Below, one piece after another: positions 43,384-53,909 of a stretch of DNA of 64,000 nt. The notes beneath the pieces were generated by a model. The model had not been told where the DNA came from, did not search any database, and saw only the letters and a program-made list of their open reading frames with translations. This DNA comes from Limnoperna fortunei. Taxonomy: Eukaryota > Mollusca > Bivalvia > Mytilida > Modiolidae. The position numbers and the translations under genes were made by a program. Position 1 is the first letter of the stretch; the number at the start of each line of letters is the position of its first letter. Where the stretch lies: the NCBI GenBank assembly GCA_944474755.1, contig OX104112.1, forward strand, positions 18,812,273-18,876,272. Direction: 5' to 3'.

Positions 43384-43955
43384 GAGCTGCCCAGCGCGTC
43401 CTAAGCTGGCGGACATGGGATGTTCTCCCGTTATTTATATTTTTTTTTTGGGGGGGGGGGGGTGGTTCAGGTCATATTAAAATTGCCGCGAACCATAGTG
43501 ACATGTTTAGAGAGTGTCACGCTCCTTGTACGAAAAAAAAGTAAATCTTACTCCCCAACCCATGCCCCATATTTTTCAAAATTGCCCTTTTGTCCATCTT
43601 TCTCTAATTGATTAAAGGAGCCGAGTGGTGATGTAAGTTCATCAACTATTGATCACGTGGTCTGTCAACACTGAGGTTTCGTGTTCGAATCTCACTGCAG
43701 GCAGGGTGCACTCGACTAAATTGAAAGGGAGCCAGTTTTCCTACTGGAGGACAGGTGTTTTATCCGGGTACTCCGGTTTCCTTCTCAAATAAAAACTGGA
43801 CGCCATGATATAGCTGAAAAATTGCTGAAAGTGGATTAAACAATATTTAAACAAGCAAACAAATCTAATTGATTTATATTTAACTTATTCTCGTTATGAA
43901 TAGAGCTGAAATACTCTCGCTGAAAGAAAAGCAAACAATCAATCAATACAATAAG
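43384..43955 (+). mobile_element. SINE-2 copy interrupted by a SINE-1
   Basis: Starts CAGAGCTGCCCAGCGCGTCC and shows GACATGTTTAGAGAGTGTC and CTCCTTGTACGA. It resumes after the SINE at 43875 with TGAATAGAGCTGAAATACTC and the tail CAATCAATCAATAC. A T run and G run (43440-43462) have expanded inside. Confidence 0.65.
43614..43863 (+). mobile_element. SINE-1 nested in SINE-2, 11-bp TSD
   Basis: Head AAAGGAGCCGAGTGGTGATG, B box TGTTCGAATCTC, linker, then ATATAGCTGAAAAATTGCTG and AACAAGCAAACA. Flanked by TCTAATTGATT at 43603-43613 and 43864-43874. Confidence 0.85.
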
Positions 43956-44166
43956 TTATTGTTTAAATTGAATGACACTCTTTTAAAGGCAAGTTTTGAA
44001 ATGGTTCTGTTTCATCGATATGACACTGTAATGACAATGTTAAGACCTAAACAATTTATAACGTTTTGTTAAAAAAATTACTATTTCGTACTGAAACAAG
44101 TGTCTATCTGTAACACATTTTTACGCTTAACCTCAGTATTCGCAGACAATTCTCCCCGGCGTTATT

Positions 44167-44365
44167 GGGGCCTAGGTGGCTGATTGGTTAGTCATCTACT
44201 AGTTGTCACATGCCTGTCAACAGGTTGCGGATTTTCGAACGACTGCAGATAGGGTGCCCCCGACTCCACTTTATTTGGCAAAAGACTGTCGGTTTTTTAC
44301 CTGTACTCCGGCTTTCTCCCACCCCACCCCCAATAAAAAAAATGGACGCCATGAAACAAATGGAA
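44167..44365 (+). mobile_element. SINE-1 copy, 3' truncated or decayed
   Basis: GGGGCCTAGGTGGCTGATTG head, GCAGATAGGGTGCCCCCGAC linker, CTGTACTCCGGCTTTCTCCC and ATGGACGCCATGAAAC. The GCTGAAAAATTG end is missing. Confidence 0.65.
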
Positions 44366-45282
44366 CAATCCAGCGTAATTGTATGTATACTTTTCTAAAC
44401 AAATTTTATTGCCTGTCAAATAAAACTTGCGACAAGAATTGCTGTATATTTTACAATACAACTTTTGTTTAGTAAACAATGCGTTTTGATTGACAATGAT
44501 TGTTTAACAGTTGAACAATTGTTATACACAACAGTTTTATAATTGTATTTAAAATGTTGTAGATAAAAAAAACACGCAGGCATACATTTAAGTAACTAAT
44601 AATGATGTCAAAAAGAGGCCACGTTCTTTCCTAAATGTGAAATAAATCTGTTACTAATTGGGGGAGTCGGGTCGGCTTAATATATGACAAAAAATATACA
44701 TGTAACAGGTCGCAAAAAATCACGAGTAGCGGGAATAAAAAAAGAGAATCCATAATGGATTACGAAAAAAAACATTTACCTCTTCGTTACTGATGTGCCT
44801 TAAATAGAAGTTTTTTGGAGGTTTACAGGACTCGGTTCCCTGATATGTCCTGCTTTAAAGAAATGTGCTTAATTATATAATATAAAGAAAAAAAATTTTC
44901 TTTAAATATGTTTATTTATTCATTTAGAACGAGACATTGTATTAACAATTCTTTTAAACGCATGTTTTTATTTTATTATAAAAAAAGGTATAATAAATAC
45001 ATATATTATATACAAATGACGCCGCAGAATCCGTTTTATCTTTAAATTATTAATTTATACGAATCCGTCAATAAACTAACCGATTTATGCATATAATTAA
45101 ATGACGGATTCTGGATCGCACTGATTGGACTGATCGCTGACGGTTACCAAGGTAATGACGGATTCATACTTTTTGACGGATGTCGTCATCATCAATCAGT
45201 CAGCGATCAGTCAGCGTTCCAAAATCCGTCAGCAATCAGTTATCAATCAGTCAAAGTGTTGCGTTTACGGGTGCAAGTACTG

Positions 45283-45325
45283 TATACAGTAATCGACGGC
45301 CTCAATAGTTAGTCAGCAGCAATAT
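45283..45325 (+). repeat. 31-bp minisatellite A, array 2, right part
   Basis: TATACAGTAATCGACGGCCT continues the monomer cut at 41391, followed by a decayed unit (CAATAGTTAGTC). Confidence 0.65.
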
Positions 45326-45410
45326 ATATAACGTCTAAGTATTGTGACAACCATATAATATATCTATCCAGCGGATTTCTGAAACATCAGAAATACAGGG
45401 TTAATATCAA

Positions 45411-47490
45411 ATATATATATACCTCTCAGTTGTCACACAGCCTGACTGTATACCTCTCAGTTGTCACACAGCCTCACTGTATACCTCTCAGTTGTCACAC
45501 AGCATGACTGTATACCACTCAATTGTCACACAGCCTGACTGTACACCACTCAGTTGTCACACAGCCTGACTGTACACCTCTCAGTTGTCACACAGCCTGA
45601 CTGTATACCTCTCAGTTGTCACACAGCCTGACTGTATACCTCTCAGTTGTCACACAGCCTGACTGTATACCTCTCAGTTGTCACACAGCCTGACTGTATA
45701 CCTCTCAGTTATCACACAGCCTCACTGTATACCTCTCAGTTGTCACACAGCCTGACTGTATACCACTCAGTTGTCACACAGCCTGACTGTATACCACTCA
45801 GTTGTCACACAGCCTGACTGTACACCTCTCAGTTGTCACACAGCCTGACTGTATACCTCTCAGTTGTCACACAGCCTGACTGTATACCTCTAAGTTGTCA
45901 CACAGCCTGACTGTATACCTCTTAGTTGTCACACAGCCTGACTGTATACCTCTTTAGTTGTCACACAGCCTGACTGTATACCTCTCAGTTATCACACAGC
46001 CTCACTGTATACCTCTCAGTTGTCACACAGCCTGACTGTATACCACTCAGTTGTCACACAGCCTGACTGTATACCACTCAGTTGTCACACAGCCTGACTG
46101 TACACCTCTCAGTTGTCACACAGCCTGACTGTATACCTCTCAGTTGTCACACAGCCTGACTGTTTACCTCTCAGTTGTCACACAGCCTGACTGTATACCT
46201 CTCAGTTTTCACACAGCCTGACTGTATACCTCTAAGTTGTCACACAGCCTGACTGTATACCTCTTAGTTGTCACACAGCCTGACTGTATACCTCTTTAGT
46301 TGTCACACAGACTGACTGTATACCTGTTAGTTGTCACACAGCCTCACTGTATACCTCTCAGTTGTCACACAGCCTCACTGTATACCTCTCAGTTGTCAAA
46401 CAGCCAGAGTGTATACCTCTCAGTTGTCACACAGCCTGACTGTATACCACTCAGTTGTCAGCCTCACTGTATACCACTCAGTTGTCACACAGCCTCACTG
46501 TATACCTCTCAGTTGTCACACAGCCAGACTGTATACCTCTCAGTTGTCACAGAGCCTGACTGTATACCTCTCAGGTTTCACACAGACTAACAGTATACCA
46601 CTCAGTTGTCACACAGATTGACTGTATACTGCTCAGTTGTCACACAGCCAGGCTGTATACCACTCTGTTGTCATACTGACTAACTGTATACCTCTCAGTT
46701 GTCACACAGCTTGACTGTATACCACTCAGTTGTCACACTGACTAACTCTATACCTCTCAGTTGTCACACAGTCTTACTGTATACCTCTGAGTTGTCACAC
46801 AGCCTCACTGTATACCGGTACCTCTCAGTCCCTGCAGGCAGGGTGTACTCGACCCAATCTTAATTAACAAGGATTGCCAGTTTTCCTACCGCAGGTCGGG
46901 ACTTCTCTCCGATTACTCCGGCTTCCTCCCCCAATAAAAACTGGACGCCATGATATAGCTGAAAAATTGCTGAAAGTGGCGTTAAAACACCATTTAGACA
47001 AACAAAATATACCTCTCAGTTGTCACACATCCTGACTGTATACCGCTCAGTTGTCAAACAGCCTGACTGTATCCTCAGTTGTCACACAGCCTGACTGTAT
47101 ACCTCTCAGTTGTCACACAGTCTGACTGTATACCACTCAGTTGTCACACAGTCTTACTGTATACCTCTCAGTTATCACACAGACAAACTGTATACGGTTC
47201 AGTTGTCAAACAGACAAACTGTATACGTTCAATTGTTACACAGACAAACTGTATACGGTTCAAATGTCACACAGGCTAACTGTATACGGTTCAGTTGTCA
47301 CACAGACTAGCTGTATACTGCTCAGTTGTCACACTGTCTAACTGTATACGGTTCAATTGTCACACAGGCTAACTGTATACGGTTCAGTTGTCACACAGAC
47401 TAGCTGTATACTGCTCAGTTGTTACACAGTCTAACTGTATACGGTTCAGTTGTCACACAGACTAACTGTAAACTGATCACTTGTCACACA
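45411..47490 (+). repeat. 31-bp satellite B
   Basis: About 60 units of CAGTTGTCACACAGCCTGAC followed by TGTATACCTCT. A block of about ten units recurs (45.55-45.96 and 45.84-46.31 kb share the CTTTAGTTG and TATCACACAG variants), showing local higher-order duplication. From about 47170 the units shift to CACACAGACTAACTGTATAC with GGTTCAG. A SINE splits it at 46830-47009. Open frames of about 96 codons follow from the 31-bp period (93 bp = 31 codons) and are not genes. Confidence 0.95.
46830..47009 (+). mobile_element. 5'-truncated SINE-1 inserted in satellite B
   Basis: Starts in the linker (CCTGCAGGCAGGGTGTACTC), lacks the tRNA-like head, and retains ATATAGCTGAAAAATTGCTG and AAGTGGCGTTAAAA with the tail AGACAAACAAAAT. 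Flanked by TACCTCTCAGT on both sides (46819-46829 and 47010-47020), which is also satellite sequence and thus marks the exact unit hit. Confidence 0.85.
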
Positions 47491-47882
47491 CACTAACCCT
47501 GAATGTGGTCATTTGTTTGTGTACTGCAATAAATCCGGAAAATGATCCGGAATGCACTTTTTTACCAAATCGATTAAGAAATTATGCACTTCAAGAATTC
47601 AAATTTTGTCAACAATGATATGGTTACGACTAAAATGTAAAACTAACGAATAAGGTGTTGTAGAAATATCAGTTTAAGTGCAAAGACATCCATTAAAAAG
47701 TATGTAGCAATTTACTCCCGGCTGCCCCATAGTACTTTACGACCACCTTGTATCACCGTCCATGCATAAAAAGAGCAATTAAAAATGAACCCACAAATTA
47801 TAATTTCAATAGAATTATTTTGGTAGTTATTGGTCTGAGAATCCAAAATTGATGGAGCGTGAGACGTTATATCGAGCTCTCC
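47491..47882. other. No gene seen
   Basis: AT-rich. No supported feature. Confidence 0.4.
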
Positions 47883-47886
47883 TTAG

Positions 47887-48335
47887 GGTTACAATTGCGC
47901 AATTATGTGTTTACATGACAACGGGAAATTTTTTAACCCAAGATAGTATGCAGAAGAAAATACACGGAGGCATCTGATTGGATGTTGGAGTTCTGAAAAT
48001 AGCAAAATTAAAAATTATAAACATTATTGATTGAAAATGTTCATTATTTGGACGGAAATTTTTAAGAGCCTTGAAAATTGAGCTTAAAACGATTAAAGAG
48101 GGAGGTTAGAAATTGTGTCAGTGCCATTTAAATGTCATTATTTCAACCAAAATTTTCGGTCATTTTTGCTGCATGACGTATACTTTTTTATTTGTTAATA
48201 ATGAAGTTTTTCATTTCAATTTACACAAAATACTGTTTTCCGGGGGGAAATTTTTGAGGTTTTTCGCAAAAATGAACATAATTGCCAGGGGTACCATATG
48301 GGAAATGCATTGTAAATAATTGCGCTTTTGTAACC
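47887..48335 (+). mobile_element. 449-bp TIR element, copy 1
   Basis: Termini GGTTACAATTGCGCAATTA and, inverted, GGTTACAAAAGCGCAATTA. Differs from copy 2 at 49197-49644 by two substitutions and one indel. The left flank is TTAG and the right flank is TATA. No transposase. The superfamily is unclear; a 4-bp duplication would be compatible with several. Confidence 0.8.
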
Positions 48336-49196
48336 TATATGGAACTTAGATTTCTTCCAGAATACTTGATTTATTGACCCATTTTTAATTCTAAAATTTG
48401 AATTCGTCACAGAATGTCAAGTTATGTATAAATTGTTTATTTATAACGATTTGTTAAAAAATTAAAGTCTGTTTCTAAAATATACGTATTTTTTCATAGG
48501 AAATCTAGGGTGGGCTACTATGACGAGTTTGTGCGGTCTTTTAGGTAAAAATTGTTGCTGACGTTTTTGAGGGAAATTGTTTAATACATTCAAATGCAGC
48601 TTTTGACATCAAAAACACGTATTTTATGCTAGGCTTAAGACTCTTAGCCGACTTTTTTTGTTTTGACCTCTTTTCAGCCAAATTGAATTTTTGGGGTTTT
48701 AGGCATTTTAGTATGTTGTATCCATGAATGACATCGCCTTTGTTGAATTTGAATGCAGTTGGCTTTAATGGGACTGCTTCTGACATACGGACATAAAATG
48801 GGACTCACCAAGTATTATCATAGCTAGCTATAGTCTGTTTCAAAAATGTGGTTTTTCACAGATTCTACGAAAAATTCGTTTTCGGCCTTAAGATCTTTAT
48901 TCGAGAAAAAATGTTGAAGAAGAAAGTTATCCCAGAATTGACTCGTGTACCAAATATACAAATAATGACCGAAAACAAGTACAAGAACTCGAATATTACT
49001 AAGCAGCAACACATTATTGTCGGAAAACATGATGAAAAATGCGATTAATTTTGATAGAGGGTGGCCTCCAGAAAATTCAAACGAACAAACAACCCTTGAA
49101 GATAACTTTATTTTATTTTGGGAAACATTTGGATATTGCCTAAGGATGATACCATAACATTTTGGGCTTTTTCTGACAATACCAATGTTGCCTATA
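48336..49196. other. 861-bp segment between the paired elements
   Basis: Bounded by TATA at both ends. It contains a minus-strand frame of 81 codons (48786-48541, MSEAVPLKPTAFKFNKGDVI) preceded by a donor-like CTTGGTGAGT on the minus strand. I do not recognise it. May have arrived together with one of the flanking elements. Confidence 0.4.
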
Positions 49197-49644
49197 GGTT
49201 ACAATTGCGCAATTATGTGTTTACATGACAACGGGAAATTTTTTAACCCAAGATAGTATGCAGAAGAAAATACACGGAGGCATCTGATTGGATGTTGGAG
49301 TTCTGAAAATAGCAAAATTAAAAATTATAAACATTATTGATTGAAAATGTTCGATATTTGGACGGAAATTTTTAAGAGCCTTGAAAATTGAGCTTAAAAC
49401 GATTAAAGAGGGAGGTTAGAAATTGTGTCAGTGCCATTTAAATGTCATTATTTCAACCAAAATTTTCGGTCATTTTTGCTGCATGACGTATACTTTTTTA
49501 TTTGTTAATAATGAAGTTTTTCATTTCAATTTACACAAAAACTGTTTTCCGGGGGGAAATTTTTGAGGTTTTTCGCAAAAATGAACATAATTGCCAGGGG
49601 TACCATATGGGAAATGCATTGTAAATAATTGCGCTTTTGTAACC
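49197..49644 (+). mobile_element. 448-bp TIR element, copy 2
   Basis: Same element and orientation as copy 1. The left flank is TATA (49193-49196) and the right flank is TTAG (49645-49648). Confidence 0.8.
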
Positions 49645-50750
49645 TTAGACAACAGAGCGGATTTTGCGACACTGGTTTAAGTCGGCACATTTTACAATCT
49701 CCTAATGTTACAAATTAATCAAACAAATTATAACAATATAAACAAATAACAACATGGAAAATGTGCCTGGTTTTATTTAATGTACAGAAATTCCATACTG
49801 AAGAATATAGCAGAAAAAATGTACGAAATCAGTTAAGCGTTTCAAAATATAAATTTTCAGGGGCTGAAAATATGCGATTTTCCGATTTTTTCCTAAAGTA
49901 CCTCATTTTGCCACTATTTGTAGTCAAATTATTTTGTTTGGTTACAAAAGAATTATAATTCTCTTGTTATTTCTTTCTGTTGTACTCTACTCAAAAATAA
50001 CTTTCGACGTTTCTCACAGGAATTTAATTTTGCTCCATAGGCACTCAAGGACATTTATTCTCCAATGACATCAATTCCTTTAAAAGATACATATTTTAGC
50101 AACCGCGAATCTTTGTCGGGGACTAAAACACTTTCTTTACTTTTGGGAATCGGCCATGGCAGCAATCTCTCTAATAAGACTAGATTTTAAAAGTATATCT
50201 TTACTCATGATTGATAGAATTTACTTACTTTTGTCTATTAACAGTGTATGATCCTCACTGAGGCTGTTTGGTGACACTAGACTTTGGACATAACAGTTTA
50301 TCTTGTGTGGCTGTCAACAGAGTGGCAGTTTTATTCTCCTTGACCTTGAACGGCACATTTTGTACAAGTTTTGTCATTTTTCTGGTAAGTCTTTTGTAAA
50401 CAGCTTGTTTTAATGTCACTTTTAACAAATCTTTATTTTCTTGTTATGAGGAATGCATCCCTTTATAAATCCAAATGTGTTGTTTTTTTTTAACTTTGTC
50501 ATATTTTAGGAATATTTGTTGATTTTAAATAGAAACAGTTTGCATGGAATTTTTGTGAATGTGAAGTTTTAAGATGTCTCTGTATTTTTATAGGGTTTGT
50601 TTGGTAAGTTCACTTTACAAGTGTAATTAGTAACATTTTTCACCCAAAACAGGCCTCCCCATATTTTCTTCCTTCCAACAGAACTAGACAAGATATTTCA
50701 GCTTAATTGTCCTGGACATCATCATGATTGACAGATTTTATATGTCTATT
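49645..50750. other. Gene-free stretch
   Basis: AT-rich. A plus frame at 49761-49958 shows no domain. No repeats were detected. Confidence 0.4.
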
Positions 50751-50754
50751 TCTA

Positions 50755-50875
50755 CATTTTCCTACCGGAGGTCGGAGTTTTCTCCGGGAACTCCGGCTTC
50801 CTCCTTAAAAAATTGATGCCGTGATATAGCTGACAAATTGCCGAAAGTCACGTTTTAAACATCACACAAAACAAA
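50755..50875 (+). mobile_element. SINE-1 3' fragment
   Basis: TTTTCCTACCGGAGGTCGGA, TCTCCGGGAACTCCGGCTTC, GTGATATAGCTGACAAATTG and CGAAAGTCACGTTTTAAAC, then an A-rich tail. Confidence 0.7.
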
Positions 50876-50999
50876 AATTTATGTCTACATCTCCCCTTGA
50901 TATCAGTAAATATGATAATCTGGACAATTTGCTGCCTTGGTCTATTACATTGTAAAAAATGGAAATTTTACATCAAGAAATTTAGCACAAAAGTGATTT

Positions 51000-52085
51000 A
51001 TGTCTCGCCTGTGACGATAGTCGCTGGAGGCGAGACATATATATGGGAATCTAGTGGCGGAGGCGGCGCCGTCAACAATTGGACATCTATCTTGCTTCAT
51101 ATCTTTGTAAGTCTAAGCCCTATGTCCATCAAATTTGGTCCAGTGGTAGCCTATGATGAGTACTTGCCAGTCACCAGTCACCTGTTACCCGACCTTGACC
51201 ACAATGTCACGGTCCAGCGACTACGTTAAAGTTTTTGGATTTCGGCAGTTCCTCTATAACCTTCCATGATTAGATGAAAATATTTGGTATATAGGTTGCT
51301 GATGAGTAGTACATGACTGGTCTGATAGGTGTCACCTGACCTTTGACCTCACTTTCACGGTCCAGTGACTACGTTTAAGTTTTTGTATTAAGGCAGTTCC
51401 TCTTTAACTATGCATGGTAGGATGACAATATTTGGTATATAGGTTGCTGATTTACATGACTTTCTGGTAGGTGTTACCTGACCTTGACCTCAATTTCACG
51501 GTCCAGCGACTACGTTTAAGATTTTGTATTAAGGCAGTTCTTCTGTAACCATTTATGGTAGGATGACAATATTTGGTATATATGTTGCTGATGAGTAGTA
51601 CATGACTGGTCTGATAGGTGTCACTTGACCTTGACCTCAATTTCACGGTCCAGCGACTACGCTTAAGTTTTTGTATTAAGGCAGTTCTTCTGTAATCATT
51701 TATGGTAGGATGACAATATTTGGTATATAGGTGGCTGATGAGTAGTTCATGACTGGTCTGATAGGTGTTACTTGACCTTGACCTCATTTTCATGGTCCAG
51801 CGACTATGTTAAGTTTTTGTATTAAGGCAGTTCTTTTGTAATCATTTATGGTAGGATGACAATATTTGGTATATATGTTGGTGATAAAATGTACATGACT
51901 GTCTGGTAGGTTTCACCTGACCTTGACCTCATTTTCACCAGTGGCTGCGTTAATGTTTTTGGGTTAGGTCAGTTTCTCTGTAACCATGCATTTTATATTT
52001 TAAATCATAACAATTTAATGCTATTTAAGTGATGCTCATCGTAATTTTTTTCGTTACTGATGCGGAATGCAGGCGAGACAGGTTT
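51000..52085 (+). mobile_element. Tandem-cored Helentron-like element, family F4
   Basis: The 5' hairpin ATGTCTCGCCT...AGGCGAGACAT (51000-51038) has a perfect 11-bp stem. The core has five to six units of about 150 bp (GACAATATTTGGTATATAGG, TTGACCTCAATTTCACGGTC, TGTATTAAGGCAGTTC). The 3' side has AGGCGAGACA at 52071-52080, the inverse of the 5' terminus. A distinct 3' hairpin is not obvious here. A minus-strand open frame at 51452-51793 follows the repeat period and is not a gene. Confidence 0.65.
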
Positions 52086-52184
52086 ATGAATTTAATTGAA
52101 TACTTCCTTGGTATTGTAACAATCAAAGAAAATGTTTAATCCCATATGTAATTAACATGATGCAAAGGTCACTTAAGGGAATTT

Positions 52185-52560
52185 TTAGTGCTCTACTTGC
52201 TTTGCCGAATGGGACTATAGGTTCGCCGTCTGTTAGTCCGTGACACGTGTTTTCCGGACTTTTTTTCTAAATGCCTGCAGATATTTGAGCTTATATTTGC
52301 TATATGAGTCAACTATGGTATGTTACAGATCAAGTTTGAATATCGTGCCGGTCCAATGAGTTTTGACGAAATTATGGCCTTTAGAAATTTCTAAAAATAA
52401 CAGTTATACGGACATTTTTATAAACGCTTGTAGATATTGATCTGATATTTGGTATGTGTGTCAATCTTGATGAGTTACAGATCAAGTTCGACGTTCCAGT
52501 CCAATGATTTTTTACGAAATTACTGCCCCTTGTTCATATGTGGGTATATCTATCACACCA
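52185..52560 (+). mobile_element. Tandem-cored element, possible family F5
   Basis: Starts near GTGCTCTACTTGCTTTGCCG, has GGTTCGCCGTCTGTTAGTCC (like the GTCC tracts of F1-F4), then two units with GTTACAGATCAAGTT and CCAATGA and TACGAAATTA. The 3' end was not identified. Confidence 0.45.
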
Positions 52561-53454
52561 ACAGATGTGAACAAGTAGCCAACAAAGACGGATGATAATA
52601 ACAATGATATCACTATTGCCACAAAAACCAGAAGTATCAGAACAAAATTACCTGTTACAAAAACGATAGTTTTACATTAATCAATAAATCAATAAACGAA
52701 GCACAACACTTATCTTTTTACTTAAACCGGTAATTACTTGTACCCCAAAACAGTTTTTTTTTAGTTTTCAGATTCGAACCATACCTGGCGAAATAGTTTG
52801 ACATTTTTGGGATCGTTCAGTTTTCAAACTTAAACTCAAAAACGTTTTTATATGTTTTCTTGAAATTTTGGAGTATTATTGGTATTGATACATGTGATTA
52901 TGTCTCATTAGTGCAAATAAAATTGTGGATCCATGAAGTCTATAGCTCTTGTCATTATCTTTAGACTGGCTCATTGTGAGGTTGTTGATTTTTTAATATA
53001 AACATGAACACCATGACAAAGGACAAGAAACTATAAATCATCTAGTCCCAACAAAAGGAAAACAACCGCGAAGTGGTTTATGAATGGTGCAAACAGAACC
53101 AAACCATGTTACAGAGTATAACCTGTTCAGAAATTTGAAATATATCTTATAATTAAATTTAAATTATAAATTTTGACAATTTTAACGGTAAAAAATAGCC
53201 ATGACGTCACGGAAATATTTGAATTCAGTTGATACAACAAAGAGTAACGGTAAATAACGAAACAGAACAAGCTATCAACTATATATTGTATATAATATTA
53301 ACTGAGCCATTTACATGTTTTACATAATAATTTCATATGCCGAATACCTTAAAATCAAGCCCGTGGTAAAATAAGTAAATATTTGAATTTGCTCTCAATG
53401 AATTATTTGGATTCTAACAAGACGTATATTTTATAGAAACGTAATTAGAAGCAG
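52561..53454. other. No gene seen
   Basis: AT-rich. A CRE-like ATGACGTCAC lies at 53201-53210. Confidence 0.4.
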
Positions 53455-53909
53455 GACTTGTCGGCCATCTAGTGTATTGTGACGTCGTTACTATATGTAA
53501 AACAATCTTCTATGAACAGTGTTGATAGTTTGTAACATTGATACTCGTTTGACGACAGGTGTGGACTGCTGTATATACTAACGAAGCAATTTACATGTTT
53601 TACATAATATGATATTGAACATGCAACGAATCGTTTATCTGCCGTACAGTGTTGCTACATATCTTTGTGCAAATTTCAACAAAAATTAAAATTAAATTCC
53701 AACTCTTAACACTGAGGTAAACTGAAAAGAATTAACGATTGTTATTCTATGAAACTATTATCACCAATATATGTATATAAATATTGAGCTTTGAAAAGCC
53801 CTTCGGTACCCCTTGCCGTTTACGTTTCGTTTTGTTTCTTTTCCACAGATAATCATTAGCTGAAAATTTTTATACTCAATTTTCTTGATTAACAATTTTG
53901 CAGGAAATA
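53455..53909 (+). promoter_or_regulatory. Conserved 5' flank and splice acceptor of TRIM-like gene 2
   Basis: GTGTATTGTGACGTCGTTAC, ATGAACAGTGTTGAT and GACGACAGGTGTGGACT match the block upstream of gene 1. An acceptor AACAATTTTGCAG ends at 53903, seven bases before the ATG, again implying a 5'-UTR intron. Confidence 0.5.

Larger units (their letters stand above)
41392..45282. mobile_element. Tc1/mariner-like TIR element, 3.9 kb, TSD TA, non-autonomous
   Basis: The ends read CAGTACTTG...CGCAACACTTT (left) and its inverse AAAGTGTTGCG...CAAGTACTG (right), flanked by TA at 41390-41391 and 45283-45284. Removing the element and one TA rejoins TAGTTGG-TA-TACAGTAATCG, a minisatellite A monomer with one mismatch, which proves the insertion site. 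Both subterminal regions (41421-41610 and about 45050-45250) carry many copies of ATCCGTCA/TGACGGAT and a shared direct block (CAGCGTTCCAAAATCCGTCA). These are likely transposase-binding repeats. No transposase frame remains. The interior is filled with the later insertions listed below. Confidence 0.8.

Noticed and set aside
46300..47341. Open frames of 66-96 codons (HSLTVYLSVVTQ repeats)
   Set aside because: Product of the 31-bp period of satellite B (93 bp = 31 codons).
51452..51793. Minus-strand frame with repeated RSRSSDTYQTSH
   Set aside because: Lies in the tandem core of element F4 and repeats with its period.
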